Shown: positions 10,743-20,795, counted from the first letter of the stretch. The stretch is 64,000 bases of DNA from an uncultured Clostridia bacterium (GCA_947303255.1 CAMYXL010000003.1:21351-85350); one strand, 5' to 3'. The notes: generated by a model not told the origin, from the letters alone. Program-made: numbers and translations.

Positions 10743-11738
10743 ATGAAGGGCCTGAGAAAATTGCTGGCAGTGTCGCTTGCAGTGGCAACAGTTATGTGTG
10801 CTGCTTCCTGTGATTCGGTAAAAGAAAAAGATAAGGACGAGCCTGAAACAGAAGTTTCACAAGAGGAAACTGAAGTATCTGAGGAAGTGAAAAATCCTGA
10901 GACCAGCATTTCTGAAGAAACGGAACCGAGTATCACGCCGGGTGGAAATACAGCCCGCAGACGTGTAGGTGTAGACGAGGATGACGACATGCTCCTGGAG
11001 ATTTCCGGAGGATATAAATTTACAGAGGACTGTACAGATTACATCCTAAATAAAGATGATCCTGAAATAGTCAGCAATGGAATGATCTGCAATGTGTCGG
11101 GCGATGAGGCCGCATTATTCGAAGAATATCTGGAAACTGAATTTTTGGCTCCTTTTAAAGAGGGAGACAGTAAGACCCTGCATATTGATGATTGCATATT
11201 ATTAACGGAGTTCCTCAGGATCCGGGAGACCCAATTCGATGAACCAAGCACATTGACCACGGATGATGACGGAAACATGAAGATTGTTACGGAATCTACT
11301 TATGACTTCTATCACGAAGAACTGGCAATTCTGTCGTACGAAGATGAGGAAACTGCTGCAGCTGCTTTTGAGGAATATGTTACTGTTAACTTCGGAAGTG
11401 TGGAGTTGAGCGAAGATGAGTACCAGTTTGACGGTACACAGGGTTATCTGGTAGCAAATTTCGATTTCAAGAATTACTTAAAGTATCTTTGGAATAAAGA
11501 GGCGACTGATGAAACTATCGAGGCATACAAAGCAGAGATCGGAGAGTTCATTTTTGTTGATGCGATCTATCTTAGCGAAAACAAGATCATAAAACTTCAG
11601 TATATGAACACTATAGGAAGCACGGATTATTGTACTGTGGAACTTTTAGAGAGCAAGGGCTTTGGTAATCCGTTTGAAGTAGTAAATTCAGAAGAGTTTT
11701 TGGAATATTATTCTGCCTACGGCATGAAATTGGTATAA
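10743..11738 (+). CDS. Lipoprotein with acidic linker (paralog 3 of 3)
   Basis: MKGLRKLLAVSLAVATVMCAASC signal; LSYEDEETAAAAFEE and GTQGYLVANF. Confidence 0.7.
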   Translation: MKGLRKLLAVSLAVATVMCAASCDSVKEKDKDEPETEVSQEETEVSEEVKNPETSISEETEPSITPGGNTARRRVGVDEDDDMLLEISGGYKFTEDCTDYILNKDDPEIVSNGMICNVSGDEAALFEEYLETEFLAPFKEGDSKTLHIDDCILLTEFLRIRETQFDEPSTLTTDDDGNMKIVTESTYDFYHEELAILSYEDEETAAAAFEEYVTVNFGSVELSEDEYQFDGTQGYLVANFDFKNYLKYLWNKEATDETIEAYKAEIGEFIFVDAIYLSENKIIKLQYMNTIGSTDYCTVELLESKGFGNPFEVVNSEEFLEYYSAYGMKLV

Positions 11739-11882
11739 AGTACTTCTGTTGATTTGACGGCTGACCAACGTTTTCGATAAGAAAATACTATGATTTTCTC
11801 CTTTGAATTATCAGGAACTGATATTATAATTACTTGGTACTTATTGTTATAAGTAAAGTTCTATGCATGAAAGGAGATCATT

Positions 11883-13256
11883 ATGCAACACATTGACATC
11901 AAAGAAATATTTGGAAATCAGGAGTTGCTTAATAATAACGTGACCGTATGCGGTTGGGTTAGAACAGCAAGAGATTCCAAGAATGTTGCATTTATCGAAT
12001 TAAATGATGGAACAAGCTTGAAACACCTACAGATCGTAATTGAAAAGGATTCCGGCATCCAGCTCGAGCAGTGCCTCAAGCTCGGAACTGCCCTTAAGGT
12101 TGAAGGCAAGCTTGTTCCTTCAGCCAATAATATCGTCGAGATAAATGCATCAAGTATCGAGGTACTGGGAACAGCGCCTGCAGATTATCCGCTCCAGAAG
12201 AAGAGGCACACACTCGAGTTCTTAAGGACCATGCCTCATCTTCGTCTTCGTACGAATACCTTTAACGCAGTATTCAGAGTACGTTCCGTAATGGCAGCAG
12301 CCATCCACGAGTTCTTCCAGAGCAAGAACTTCGTATACGTTAACCCGCCGCTCATCACGGGCAGCGACTGCGAGGGAGCAGGTGAGATGTTCCAGGTAAC
12401 AACTATCGGTTACCAGGACGGCAAGTACGAGAGTGCAGAAGACTACTACGCTGACGACTTCTTCGGTAAGAAAGCAGGTCTTTCCGTTTCCGCACAGCTC
12501 GAAGGCGAGACAGCAGCTCTTGCAATGGGTAAGATCTACACATTCGGACCTTCCTTCAGAGCTGAGAACAGTAACACACCTAAGCACCTTGCAGAGTTCT
12601 GGCACGTTGAGCCTGAGGTGGCTTTCGCAGAACTTCCTGACGTTATCGCACTTGCAGAAGAGATGGTCAAGTTCGTTATCGGACGTGTTCTCGAGAAGTG
12701 CCCGCAGGAGATGCAGTTCTTCGACAAGTTCATGGAGAACGGTCTTATCGATCGTCTCACAAAGCTCATCAGCGAAGACTTCGGAACTATCACATACACA
12801 GAGGCTATCGAGCTTTTGAAGAAGGCAGATGTTGACTTCCAGTATCCTGTAGAGTGGGGCTGCGACCTCCAGACAGAGCACGAGAGATACATCTCCGAGA
12901 AGATCTTCAACAAGGCAGTATTCGTTACCAACTATCCTAAGGAGATCAAGTCCTTCTACATGAAGCAGAACGCTGACGGCAAGACAGTTGCAGCTGTTGA
13001 CCTTCTCGTTCCTGGCGTCGGTGAGATCATCGGAGGCTCCGAGCGTGAGGCTGACTACGACAAGCTCCTCGAGGCTATGAAGGTTCGTAACATGCCTTTG
13101 GATCCATATGCTGATTATCTCGACCTTCGTAAGTACGGTTCCGTTCCGCACGGCGGATTCGGTCTCGGCTTCGAGCGTCTGATCATGTACGTAACAGGTA
13201 TGGCAAACATCAGAGATGTAGTGCTCTACCCAAGAACAGTTAACAACATCCGATAA
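11883..13256 (+). CDS. asnS: Asparaginyl-tRNA synthetase
   Basis: Class II aaRS with N-terminal OB fold; motifs FRAENSNTPKHLAEFWHVEPE and GFGLGFERLIMYVTG. Confidence 0.92.
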   Translation: MQHIDIKEIFGNQELLNNNVTVCGWVRTARDSKNVAFIELNDGTSLKHLQIVIEKDSGIQLEQCLKLGTALKVEGKLVPSANNIVEINASSIEVLGTAPADYPLQKKRHTLEFLRTMPHLRLRTNTFNAVFRVRSVMAAAIHEFFQSKNFVYVNPPLITGSDCEGAGEMFQVTTIGYQDGKYESAEDYYADDFFGKKAGLSVSAQLEGETAALAMGKIYTFGPSFRAENSNTPKHLAEFWHVEPEVAFAELPDVIALAEEMVKFVIGRVLEKCPQEMQFFDKFMENGLIDRLTKLISEDFGTITYTEAIELLKKADVDFQYPVEWGCDLQTEHERYISEKIFNKAVFVTNYPKEIKSFYMKQNADGKTVAAVDLLVPGVGEIIGGSEREADYDKLLEAMKVRNMPLDPYADYLDLRKYGSVPHGGFGLGFERLIMYVTGMANIRDVVLYPRTVNNIR

Positions 13257-13273
13257 TCTACGAGGTAATAAAT

Positions 13274-14284
13274 ATGTCCAGATCAGTAAACATTCCGGAG
13301 GGCTACAAGTCACATCTTTCCCTTCGCGAGACACAGCATGCTATAAAGCAGATCAAAGACACTTTCCAACAGTCCTTGTCATTTGCTCTCACACTCGACC
13401 GCGTAACTGCACCTTTGATCGTTCCTAAGGACAGCGGTATCAACGACGACCTTAACGGCGTTGAGCGTAAGGTTGAGTTCTCCATCAAGGAGATCGAGAC
13501 AAATGCAGAGGTCGTTCAGTCCCTTGCTAAGTGGAAGCGTATGGCTCTCTACCGTTACGGTTATAAGCCGGGCGAAGGCATCTACACAGACATGAACGCC
13601 ATCCGCCGCGATGACAACGTAGACAACATCCACTCAATCTTCGTAGATCAGTGGGACTGGGAAAAGGTCATCACAGCAGAAGACCGCAACATCGAGTTCC
13701 TCAAGGATACGGTCCGCAGCATCGTTAAGGCTATCGTCTACACTAAGCGTCAGGTTACGCTCCGTTATCCTCAGATCAACAATCCGATCAACGAGGACGT
13801 ATTCTTCATCACGACTCAGGAACTTCTCGACAAGTATCCTGACCTCGACACGAAGGCTCGTGAGGACGCTATCGTCAAAGAGCACGGCACAGTATTCATC
13901 ATGGGTATCGGCGCACCTCTTAGTAACGGCGAGCCGCACGACGGCAGAGCTCCTGACTACGATGACTGGTCCCTCAACGGCGACCTGATGGTATGGAACG
14001 AAGTCCTCGGACACGCCCTCGAGATCTCATCCATGGGTATCCGTGTTGACTCCAAGTCCCTCGCATCACAGCTCAAGGCAGCAAACGCAGAGGACCGCAT
14101 GAAGTTCGAGTTCCACAAGCTCATCGCAGAAGGCACGATGCCTCTCACGATCGGCGGCGGTATCGGTCAGTCACGTCTTTGCATGTTCCTTCTCGAAAAA
14201 GCCCACATCGGCGAAGTCCAGGCATCCGTTTGGACAGAAGACATGTACAAAGAGTTCGAGGCTAAGGGTATCACCCTCCTCTGA
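13274..14284 (+). CDS. asnA: Aspartate-ammonia ligase
   Basis: AsnA-type sequence: VERKVEFSIKEI, LAKWKRMALYRYGYKPGEGIYTDMNAIRRD, GGGIGQSRLCMFLL. Confidence 0.92.
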   Translation: MSRSVNIPEGYKSHLSLRETQHAIKQIKDTFQQSLSFALTLDRVTAPLIVPKDSGINDDLNGVERKVEFSIKEIETNAEVVQSLAKWKRMALYRYGYKPGEGIYTDMNAIRRDDNVDNIHSIFVDQWDWEKVITAEDRNIEFLKDTVRSIVKAIVYTKRQVTLRYPQINNPINEDVFFITTQELLDKYPDLDTKAREDAIVKEHGTVFIMGIGAPLSNGEPHDGRAPDYDDWSLNGDLMVWNEVLGHALEISSMGIRVDSKSLASQLKAANAEDRMKFEFHKLIAEGTMPLTIGGGIGQSRLCMFLLEKAHIGEVQASVWTEDMYKEFEAKGITLL

Positions 14285-14308
14285 TCATCACCTAACTTAA
14301 TACTTAAG

Positions 14309-14340
14309 ACCGATTTCCCATTCCGGGAAGTCGGTTTTTT
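14309..14340 (+). terminator. Rho-independent terminator after asnA
   Basis: ACCGATTTCCCattCCGGGAAGTCGGT followed by TTTTT. Confidence 0.75.
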
Positions 14341-14358
14341 ATTGCCACCTTTAAAATT

Positions 14359-14456
14359 CCCGTTATTTGTACCGTCCTATGGAACGGTACAAATGACGGT
14401 AAAAACGCGGAAATTCCCGTAAAATGTACCGTTCCTATAGCGGTACAAATGACGGG
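14359..14456. repeat. Two tandem copies of a palindromic hairpin element (about 41 bp each)
   Basis: CCCGTTATTTGTACCGTCCTATGGAACGGTACAAATGACGG (14359-14399) and CCCGTAAAATGTACCGTTCCTATAGCGGTACAAATGACGGG (14416-14456). Confidence 0.75.
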
Positions 14457-14516
14457 TTGTTTTGTCGATTTTGTCGATAATTGTCGCTTGTATTGTTATT
14501 TAATAAACAATATAAA

Positions 14517-14545
14517 TTGACATTTATACTTCTAAATTTTATACT
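14517..14545 (+). promoter_or_regulatory. Sigma-A-like promoter TTGACA-N17-TATACT
   Basis: Direct match upstream of the 14672 ORF; same architecture at 16742. Confidence 0.6.
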
Positions 14546-14671
14546 ACATATGTTTCTGAGCATTTTGAGTTTGTATGTTCGGGAGCAGGGAGATATGAGA
14601 AAACTGGGCGGCTAGTGTTCCCGGTATTTTTCACAGTTAAAAATTTCATATTAGAGTTTTGGGAGAATCTT

Positions 14672-16675
14672 ATGAGGAAGAGATTATTAAGATTCCTTTC
14701 TGCTGTTATCGCTGTTGTTATCACAACGGCGTCTTTTGTATTCGCGCAAGATGCAGAAGCTGCATTCAGCTATACGTATGACGGAACAGTAAAGGATTAT
14801 ACGATCGAGAAAACTTATAACTACGGAAAATATTTCGAACCTTCGGAAGACGGCAAATATCAGGTCCTTATCTATGTGCACGGCTCAGGTGAAACCGGCG
14901 GATGCGGCCAGGGCAATATGCCTACGGGTCTTCTGAATCTGATGAACAAATGGATATTTAATGGTTACTGCGAACCTTTTGTTGTAATATGTCCAAGGAT
15001 CGAACAGATAAAGGAAAAGAAATGGGGCATCACTGATTTCGGAGAGTTTGTTACCGACGGTTATCTCGAGAAACTCGTCGAGGAGATCAAGGCAGGAAAT
15101 ATCTCTTCCAAGGTGGATACCAGTAAGCCGATCGCCATTGCAGGTTATTCAATGGGCGGTGCAGTGGCTTTGTGTGCAGGAGCCAAGTTTTCCGATACCT
15201 TCTACAACGTCGGATCTATCAGCCCGTCATGGTGCTGTTATAACGGAAGTGCGCAGTCATATCTCAATTCTTCTTCGGAACTTGTTTTCAATCAGGATCC
15301 GGAAGGACATTATATTATGACCTACGGTAAGGGCGAGGAAGAACAGTTCGCTAAGAATGTTGAGAGATATAAAGGTTATATAGAAGGAAACAAAGAAAAC
15401 AGGGACGGCCTATTCAAGTTTTGTGCTTATGACTCAAGTTACGGAGGACACGGATGGAAAGTCTTCATGAGAGGCACTTTCGAGTTCCTCTTCTATATGA
15501 GAAATGACTGTCTGCCGACTACCGAGATGATCGACACAGCATGTAACGGAGCAAATACAGGATTATATGGTATTGCCTACATAAAAGGAACTCCTGTTCC
15601 GGGTAACACACTTACCGCATATACTTCGGCAAGTAATGCCAGTAATTTCAATTACCAGTGGCTCCGTAATAACGAGCCGATCAGCGGCGCTACATCAAAG
15701 ACCTATACCCTTAGCAGTGCAGATGCAGGAGCGAAGATAAGATGCAAGCTTACCGATAAAGATGGCGTTTACAAAGGTTATTTCTTTACCGAAAAAGTTG
15801 AGGTAAGTGCTCCGAGTGCGGTACCTACTATAACTACCAGCCCGACTGTTACAACAAAACCTACCGGCGGAGCTTCTTCGGGAAGCGGTAATGCTCCGAC
15901 ACCGGGCGGAAGCAGAGGTGCATCATCCAAGGAGGATATCTCCAAGTTTGTAGATAATATCTATACCAGTGTTCTCGGCCGAGATGCCGAACCGGAAGGT
16001 GCCGAGTTCTGGTTTAACGAGTTGTGGAACTTCAAATGTTCCGGTGACGAAGTAGCATTGGGATTCATTAACAGTAAAGAATTCAGAGACCGTAATCTCT
16101 CTGATGAGGATTATGTGAAGGTTTTATATAAGGCTTTCTTCGACCGTGATCCTGATGACAGCGGCATGAAGTTCTGGCTCGACTCACTGTCTAATGGAAC
16201 TCTTGACCGTAAGGCAGTCGCCAATAATTTCGTATACTCACAGGAGTGGGCTGACACCTGTGCCACATACGGCATAAGATGCGGTGGAAGCATCAAAGCC
16301 AAGGTTAATATCACTCCTTCAGATTCGACATATGCATTCGTAGAGAGAATGTATGTAACTGCTCTCGGAAGAGCATCTGATGAGGGCGGTAAAGAGTTCT
16401 GGGCTAATGAACTTTCCAACTACAGATGCACGGGTGAGGAGTTGGGCGTACAGTTCTTCCTGAGTAAAGAGATGGAGGATCTCAATATCTCGGACGAAGA
16501 GTTCGTTGACCGTCTTTATAAGACGTTTATGGACCGTGATGCTGAGCCTGACGGCAAGACATTCTGGCTTAAGAGCCTGGCGGACGGAGCTTCAAGAAAA
16601 TCCGTTGTCCTGGGCTTTACGAGAAGCGAAGAATTTGTCGGCAGATGTATAACAGAAAGAATACTTCCTTATTGA
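14672..16675 (+). CDS. Secreted alpha/beta hydrolase (esterase-like) with Ig-like domain and DUF4214-type repeats
   Basis: Signal peptide; HGSGETGG and GYSMGG nucleophile elbow; YQWLRNNEPISGATSKTYTL; repeated FVDNIYTSVLGRDAEPEGAEFW units. Confidence 0.8.
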   Translation: MRKRLLRFLSAVIAVVITTASFVFAQDAEAAFSYTYDGTVKDYTIEKTYNYGKYFEPSEDGKYQVLIYVHGSGETGGCGQGNMPTGLLNLMNKWIFNGYCEPFVVICPRIEQIKEKKWGITDFGEFVTDGYLEKLVEEIKAGNISSKVDTSKPIAIAGYSMGGAVALCAGAKFSDTFYNVGSISPSWCCYNGSAQSYLNSSSELVFNQDPEGHYIMTYGKGEEEQFAKNVERYKGYIEGNKENRDGLFKFCAYDSSYGGHGWKVFMRGTFEFLFYMRNDCLPTTEMIDTACNGANTGLYGIAYIKGTPVPGNTLTAYTSASNASNFNYQWLRNNEPISGATSKTYTLSSADAGAKIRCKLTDKDGVYKGYFFTEKVEVSAPSAVPTITTSPTVTTKPTGGASSGSGNAPTPGGSRGASSKEDISKFVDNIYTSVLGRDAEPEGAEFWFNELWNFKCSGDEVALGFINSKEFRDRNLSDEDYVKVLYKAFFDRDPDDSGMKFWLDSLSNGTLDRKAVANNFVYSQEWADTCATYGIRCGGSIKAKVNITPSDSTYAFVERMYVTALGRASDEGGKEFWANELSNYRCTGEELGVQFFLSKEMEDLNISDEEFVDRLYKTFMDRDAEPDGKTFWLKSLADGASRKSVVLGFTRSEEFVGRCITERILPY

Positions 16676-16741
16676 TAATAGCCTTTATCATTTTTAAAGT
16701 CGTCGCATCAAAAATGCGGCGATTTTTTTATTCAAACAGAA

Positions 16742-16770
16742 TTGACATTTAAAGATGTAAAAACTATACT
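16742..16770 (+). promoter_or_regulatory. Sigma-A-like promoter TTGACA-N17-TATACT
   Basis: Direct match upstream of the 17000 ORF. Confidence 0.6.
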
Positions 16771-16999
16771 ACAAACGTCGACAATCATTTACGAGTTTGG
16801 GTGGTTGGAGACGGGAAGAAATGAGAAACTGAGTAACTAGAGTTATTTAGTATTTTTCACTGTACAATTTTATATTGTGAACGTTTCCGGACATTTTGAG
16901 TTTGTATGACCGGGCGTACTTCTGAGAAACTAAGTGACACGGGTTATTTGGTTTGTTATCAAGTTACAATTTTATAGTTAGTATTTGGGAGACTTTTTT

Positions 17000-19900
17000 A
17001 TGAAAGGAAGACTATTGAGAATTCTGTCTGCCGTTGTTGTTGTACCTATAATCGCGACTTCTATGATTTTCGCGAATGATGTAAAGGCAGCACCGAAGAC
17101 TTATAACGGTACGATCACACCTTACACGCGCGAAACTCATAATGTTGTAAACAAAGGCAAATACTTTGAACCTGCAGCTGACGGTAAGTATCAAGCAATG
17201 ATCTATTTCCATGGTGCATCAGATCAAGTCAATGGTACAGATTTGGCAAATCTGCCGGAAAGATTGATGAACGACATGAACAAGTGGATCAATATGGGAT
17301 ATTGCGACCCTATGGTAGTAATAACTCCTTCGATCTTTAACTCAGCTGCATGGGGAATCGAAGATTTTAAAAGCTTTGTAAAAGATGGAAATTTAGAATC
17401 ATTGATCAAAGAAATCCAGTCAGGCGAGGGCTTAGGTAAAAAGGTAGATACTAGTAAGCCTATCATCGTAGCCGGATATTCTATGGGTGCTTCAGCAGCC
17501 CTTTATACAGGTACTTTGTTTAGGAATGGTGATCCTAATGGTGATGGAATTGCTGATGTTGCTCCAATTTACAATGTTGGCGCATTCAGTCCATCCTACT
17601 GCTACTACTCTGAGGAGTCACCCAGTTGGATTAAAGATCCATCAGATTGTATCTTCTCGACAAGGACAGACGGACACTTTTTGTTAACCGGTGGTGCAGG
17701 TGAAAATTCTTACTTCAATACCTGCTATAACACAGATAAGCGTGTTTTAGAAAAGAATGGTACTCTATTTAAATTTCACAAATACAATTCCGAATGGGGT
17801 CCGCACGGATGGGCTTGCGTATTTGAACTTGGTACTTTTGAATATCTGTATTACCTGAAATTCAATGAACTTCCGTCTGAAGAGATCATGACAAATGCAG
17901 TCTGGGGTGAGGTAACAATCTCAGGAACGACGACTGTCGGAAGCACACTGACAGCATCATTAAACACATATTACGATGTCGGAGCGAGCTATCGCGGTTA
18001 TCAGTGGTATCGAGAGAACACTTCGACGGGAGCTTTTACCGCTATTTCCGGTGCGACTTCAAGTACTTATACTCTGACTTCTGCTGATGCAGGTTGTAAG
18101 GTCAGATGCAAGATCTGGGATACCAGAGAACCAAAAACACCGCAAGGAAGCGGCAAGTGGGGTTATTCATACCGTACCACAGCTACGATCTCTTCAGGCC
18201 AGCAGCAGCCGCAGGCTATCAAAGGAACGGTAACATTATCCGCTGATTATTACCGTTACGGTTATAAAGTCAGAGCTACTGTATCAGGCAGTAATGCAAC
18301 AAACCTCAAGTATCAGTGGAAGAGAGGCGACTCTGTTATAAGCGGTGCAACCTCTTATGAGTATGTACTCACAGAGAGCGATATCGGTAAGCAGATAAGC
18401 TGCATAGTAACAGATAAGGACGGTAAGTACACAGGCAGCATCAGCAGTTCAAAGACAGCTACCATAGGTAAGGCATTTGGTCCTAATCCGCCGAGCGGTG
18501 TTTCCGCAGTTAACTGTTCCTCCAAGGGAGCAAAAGACGGAAAGATCACAGGCGTATCTGACAAGATGGAATATGCAGTCCAGACAAATGGTAACCCTGG
18601 TACATTTAATAGTATTTCAGGAACAACAGTCACAGGACTTGCTGCAGGAACATACTACGTCAGATATAAGGCTACATCCACGGCAGATGCGGGCGGAATG
18701 GCAGAAGTTTATATCAAAGAGAACAGTGCTCAGGCGATCAAGGGAACGGTAACATTGTCTGCTGATCATTACCGTTACGGTTATGAGATCAGTGCCACTG
18801 TATCAGGAAATAATGCAACAAACCTCAGTTATCAGTGGAAGAGAGGCGACTCAAATATCAGTGGCGCCACAGGCAATAAGTACAAACTTACTGAGAGTGA
18901 TATCGGTAAGCAGATCAGCTGTGTAGTAACTGATAAGGATGGTAAGTACACAGGCAGCATTAGCAGTTCAAAGACAGCTACTATAGGTAAGGCATTTGGT
19001 CCTAACCCACCGAGTGGTGTTTCCGCAGTTAACTGTTCTTCTAAGGGAGCAAAAGACGGAAAGATCACAGGCGTATCTGACAAGATGGAATATGCAGTCC
19101 AGACAAATGGTAACCCTGGTACATTCAAGAGTATTTCCGGTACTTCGGTTACGGGACTTGCAGCCGGAACATACTATGTAAGATATAAGACTACTTCAAC
19201 GGCAGATGCAGGTGGAATGGCTGAAGTTTACATCAAAGACGGTGCTGCTCAGTCGATCAATGGAACGGTAACATTATCCGCTGACCACTACCGTTACGGT
19301 TATAAGGTAAGTGCAGCTGTATCAGGCAGTAATGCAACAAACCTCAAGTATCAGTGGAAGAGAGGCGACTCAGTTATCTCTGGTGCAACCTCTTATGAGT
19401 ATGTGCTCACAGAGAGTGATATCGGTAAGCAGATCAGCTGTGTTGTAACTGATAAAGATGGTAAGTACACAGGCAGCATCAGCAGCTCAAAGACAACTAC
19501 TATAGGTAAGGCTTTCGGTGCTAAAGCTCCTACAGGTCTTGCAGGTATTAACTGTTCCTCTAATGGCGCTAAGGACGGAAAGATCTTGAATGTGTCAGAT
19601 AAGATGGAATACACAGTTCTTACTAACGGTAAGCCGGGTACATATACGAGTATTTCCGGATCTTCGATCACAGGACTTGCTGCGGGAACTTACTATATCA
19701 GATATAAGGAGACTTCCACAGCTGATGCCGGTGCTAATGCCGAGATAACTATCAATGTAAAGGCTTCAAATGTAACAACTACACCAACAGTAACAGCAGC
19801 ACCTACTACAACTGCTACTGATACTGCAGTACAGACAGTTACAACTGCTCCTACAGCAACAACAACTACCGCTACGAGTACATCACCTAATGACCAGATC

Positions 19901-20647
19901 TCTGCTTTCGTAGATCGTCTCTATTTGAGCGTTCTCGGAAGAGAGGCTGATGAAGAAGGTGCTAAATATTGGACAAACGAGCTCGTTTCATTCAGGATGT
20001 CGGGTGCACAGGTTGCAGAGAAGTTTGTTCTCAGCCCTGAGTTCCTTGGTTCCGTTGAAAATGATACTCAGTTCGTAACTGTTCTTTACAAGGCATTCTT
20101 CAATCGTGATCCTGACGATGACGGACTTGCTTATTGGACAAAAGCACTTAGTGACAAGACAATGACAAGAGAAGAAGTAGAAAGAAACTTCGTATATTCT
20201 CAGGAGTGGGCAGATACATGTGCTGAATACGGAATCCTTTCCGGAAGCACAGTTAAGCCTTCCAAATCCATTGATCCGACTGAAGCAACTCTTGCTTTCG
20301 TTGAGAGAATGTACACTAAGGCAATGAATCGTGAATCTGATCCTGAAGGTAAGGCATATTGGGCTAATAGACTTGCTAACTACGAGTGTACAGGTGAGAC
20401 TATCGGTCTCGAGTTCTTTACCAGCGCAGAGATGAAGAGCTATAACCTTGATAACGAAGAATTCGTAAAGAGACTTTATAGCACATTCATGGATCGTGAT
20501 GCTGATTCAACAGGTCTTTCATTCTGGATAAATGAACTTGAGAACGGCGCTGATCGTGCAGAGGTCGTAAAGGGATTTGCAAAGAGCGCTGAGTTTGAGC
20601 AGAGATGTATCGAAGCAAGGATCCTTCCTTGCGAGGGTTTATTCTAA
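17000..20647 (+). CDS. Secreted alpha/beta hydrolase with three 173-aa Ig-containing repeats and DUF4214-type repeats
   Basis: GYSMGA elbow; three tandem repeats; FVDRLYLSVLGREADEEGAKYW-type C-terminal units. Confidence 0.8.
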   Translation: MKGRLLRILSAVVVVPIIATSMIFANDVKAAPKTYNGTITPYTRETHNVVNKGKYFEPAADGKYQAMIYFHGASDQVNGTDLANLPERLMNDMNKWINMGYCDPMVVITPSIFNSAAWGIEDFKSFVKDGNLESLIKEIQSGEGLGKKVDTSKPIIVAGYSMGASAALYTGTLFRNGDPNGDGIADVAPIYNVGAFSPSYCYYSEESPSWIKDPSDCIFSTRTDGHFLLTGGAGENSYFNTCYNTDKRVLEKNGTLFKFHKYNSEWGPHGWACVFELGTFEYLYYLKFNELPSEEIMTNAVWGEVTISGTTTVGSTLTASLNTYYDVGASYRGYQWYRENTSTGAFTAISGATSSTYTLTSADAGCKVRCKIWDTREPKTPQGSGKWGYSYRTTATISSGQQQPQAIKGTVTLSADYYRYGYKVRATVSGSNATNLKYQWKRGDSVISGATSYEYVLTESDIGKQISCIVTDKDGKYTGSISSSKTATIGKAFGPNPPSGVSAVNCSSKGAKDGKITGVSDKMEYAVQTNGNPGTFNSISGTTVTGLAAGTYYVRYKATSTADAGGMAEVYIKENSAQAIKGTVTLSADHYRYGYEISATVSGNNATNLSYQWKRGDSNISGATGNKYKLTESDIGKQISCVVTDKDGKYTGSISSSKTATIGKAFGPNPPSGVSAVNCSSKGAKDGKITGVSDKMEYAVQTNGNPGTFKSISGTSVTGLAAGTYYVRYKTTSTADAGGMAEVYIKDGAAQSINGTVTLSADHYRYGYKVSAAVSGSNATNLKYQWKRGDSVISGATSYEYVLTESDIGKQISCVVTDKDGKYTGSISSSKTTTIGKAFGAKAPTGLAGINCSSNGAKDGKILNVSDKMEYTVLTNGKPGTYTSISGSSITGLAAGTYYIRYKETSTADAGANAEITINVKASNVTTTPTVTAAPTTTATDTAVQTVTTAPTATTTTATSTSPNDQISAFVDRLYLSVLGREADEEGAKYWTNELVSFRMSGAQVAEKFVLSPEFLGSVENDTQFVTVLYKAFFNRDPDDDGLAYWTKALSDKTMTREEVERNFVYSQEWADTCAEYGILSGSTVKPSKSIDPTEATLAFVERMYTKAMNRESDPEGKAYWANRLANYECTGETIGLEFFTSAEMKSYNLDNEEFVKRLYSTFMDRDADSTGLSFWINELENGADRAEVVKGFAKSAEFEQRCIEARILPCEGLF
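18206..19762 (+). repeat. Three in-frame tandem repeats, 519-bp period
   Basis: Motif AACGGTAACATT recurs at 18226, 18745 and 19264, exactly 519 bp apart. Confidence 0.9.
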
Positions 20648-20678
20648 TTAGATAATCCGGATAACTCCATTACGTGTT

Positions 20679-20720
20679 GACCCTTGAAGTTTGAGACAAA
20701 CTTCGGGGGTCTCTCTTTTT
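20679..20720 (+). terminator. Rho-independent terminator
   Basis: ACCCTTGAAGTTTGagacAAACTTCGGGGGT with a U-rich tail. Confidence 0.7.
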
Positions 20721-20795
20721 GGTAAATGTTTTCGAGCAAAATGAAAGGAGAGCCGAAGCCCTCCTTCCTGCGAAAACAGATGTGAAGTGATCTAA

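Noticed and set aside
12222-13334. 370-aa ORF on the minus strand
   Set aside because: Fully antisense to asnS; arises from strong codon bias; no recognisable motifs
13634-14014. 126-aa minus-strand ORF
   Set aside because: Antisense to asnA with no family signal
18206-19762. Repeats considered as CRISPR
   Set aside because: 519-bp coding repeats in frame with an Ig-containing protein; no short repeat-spacer structure
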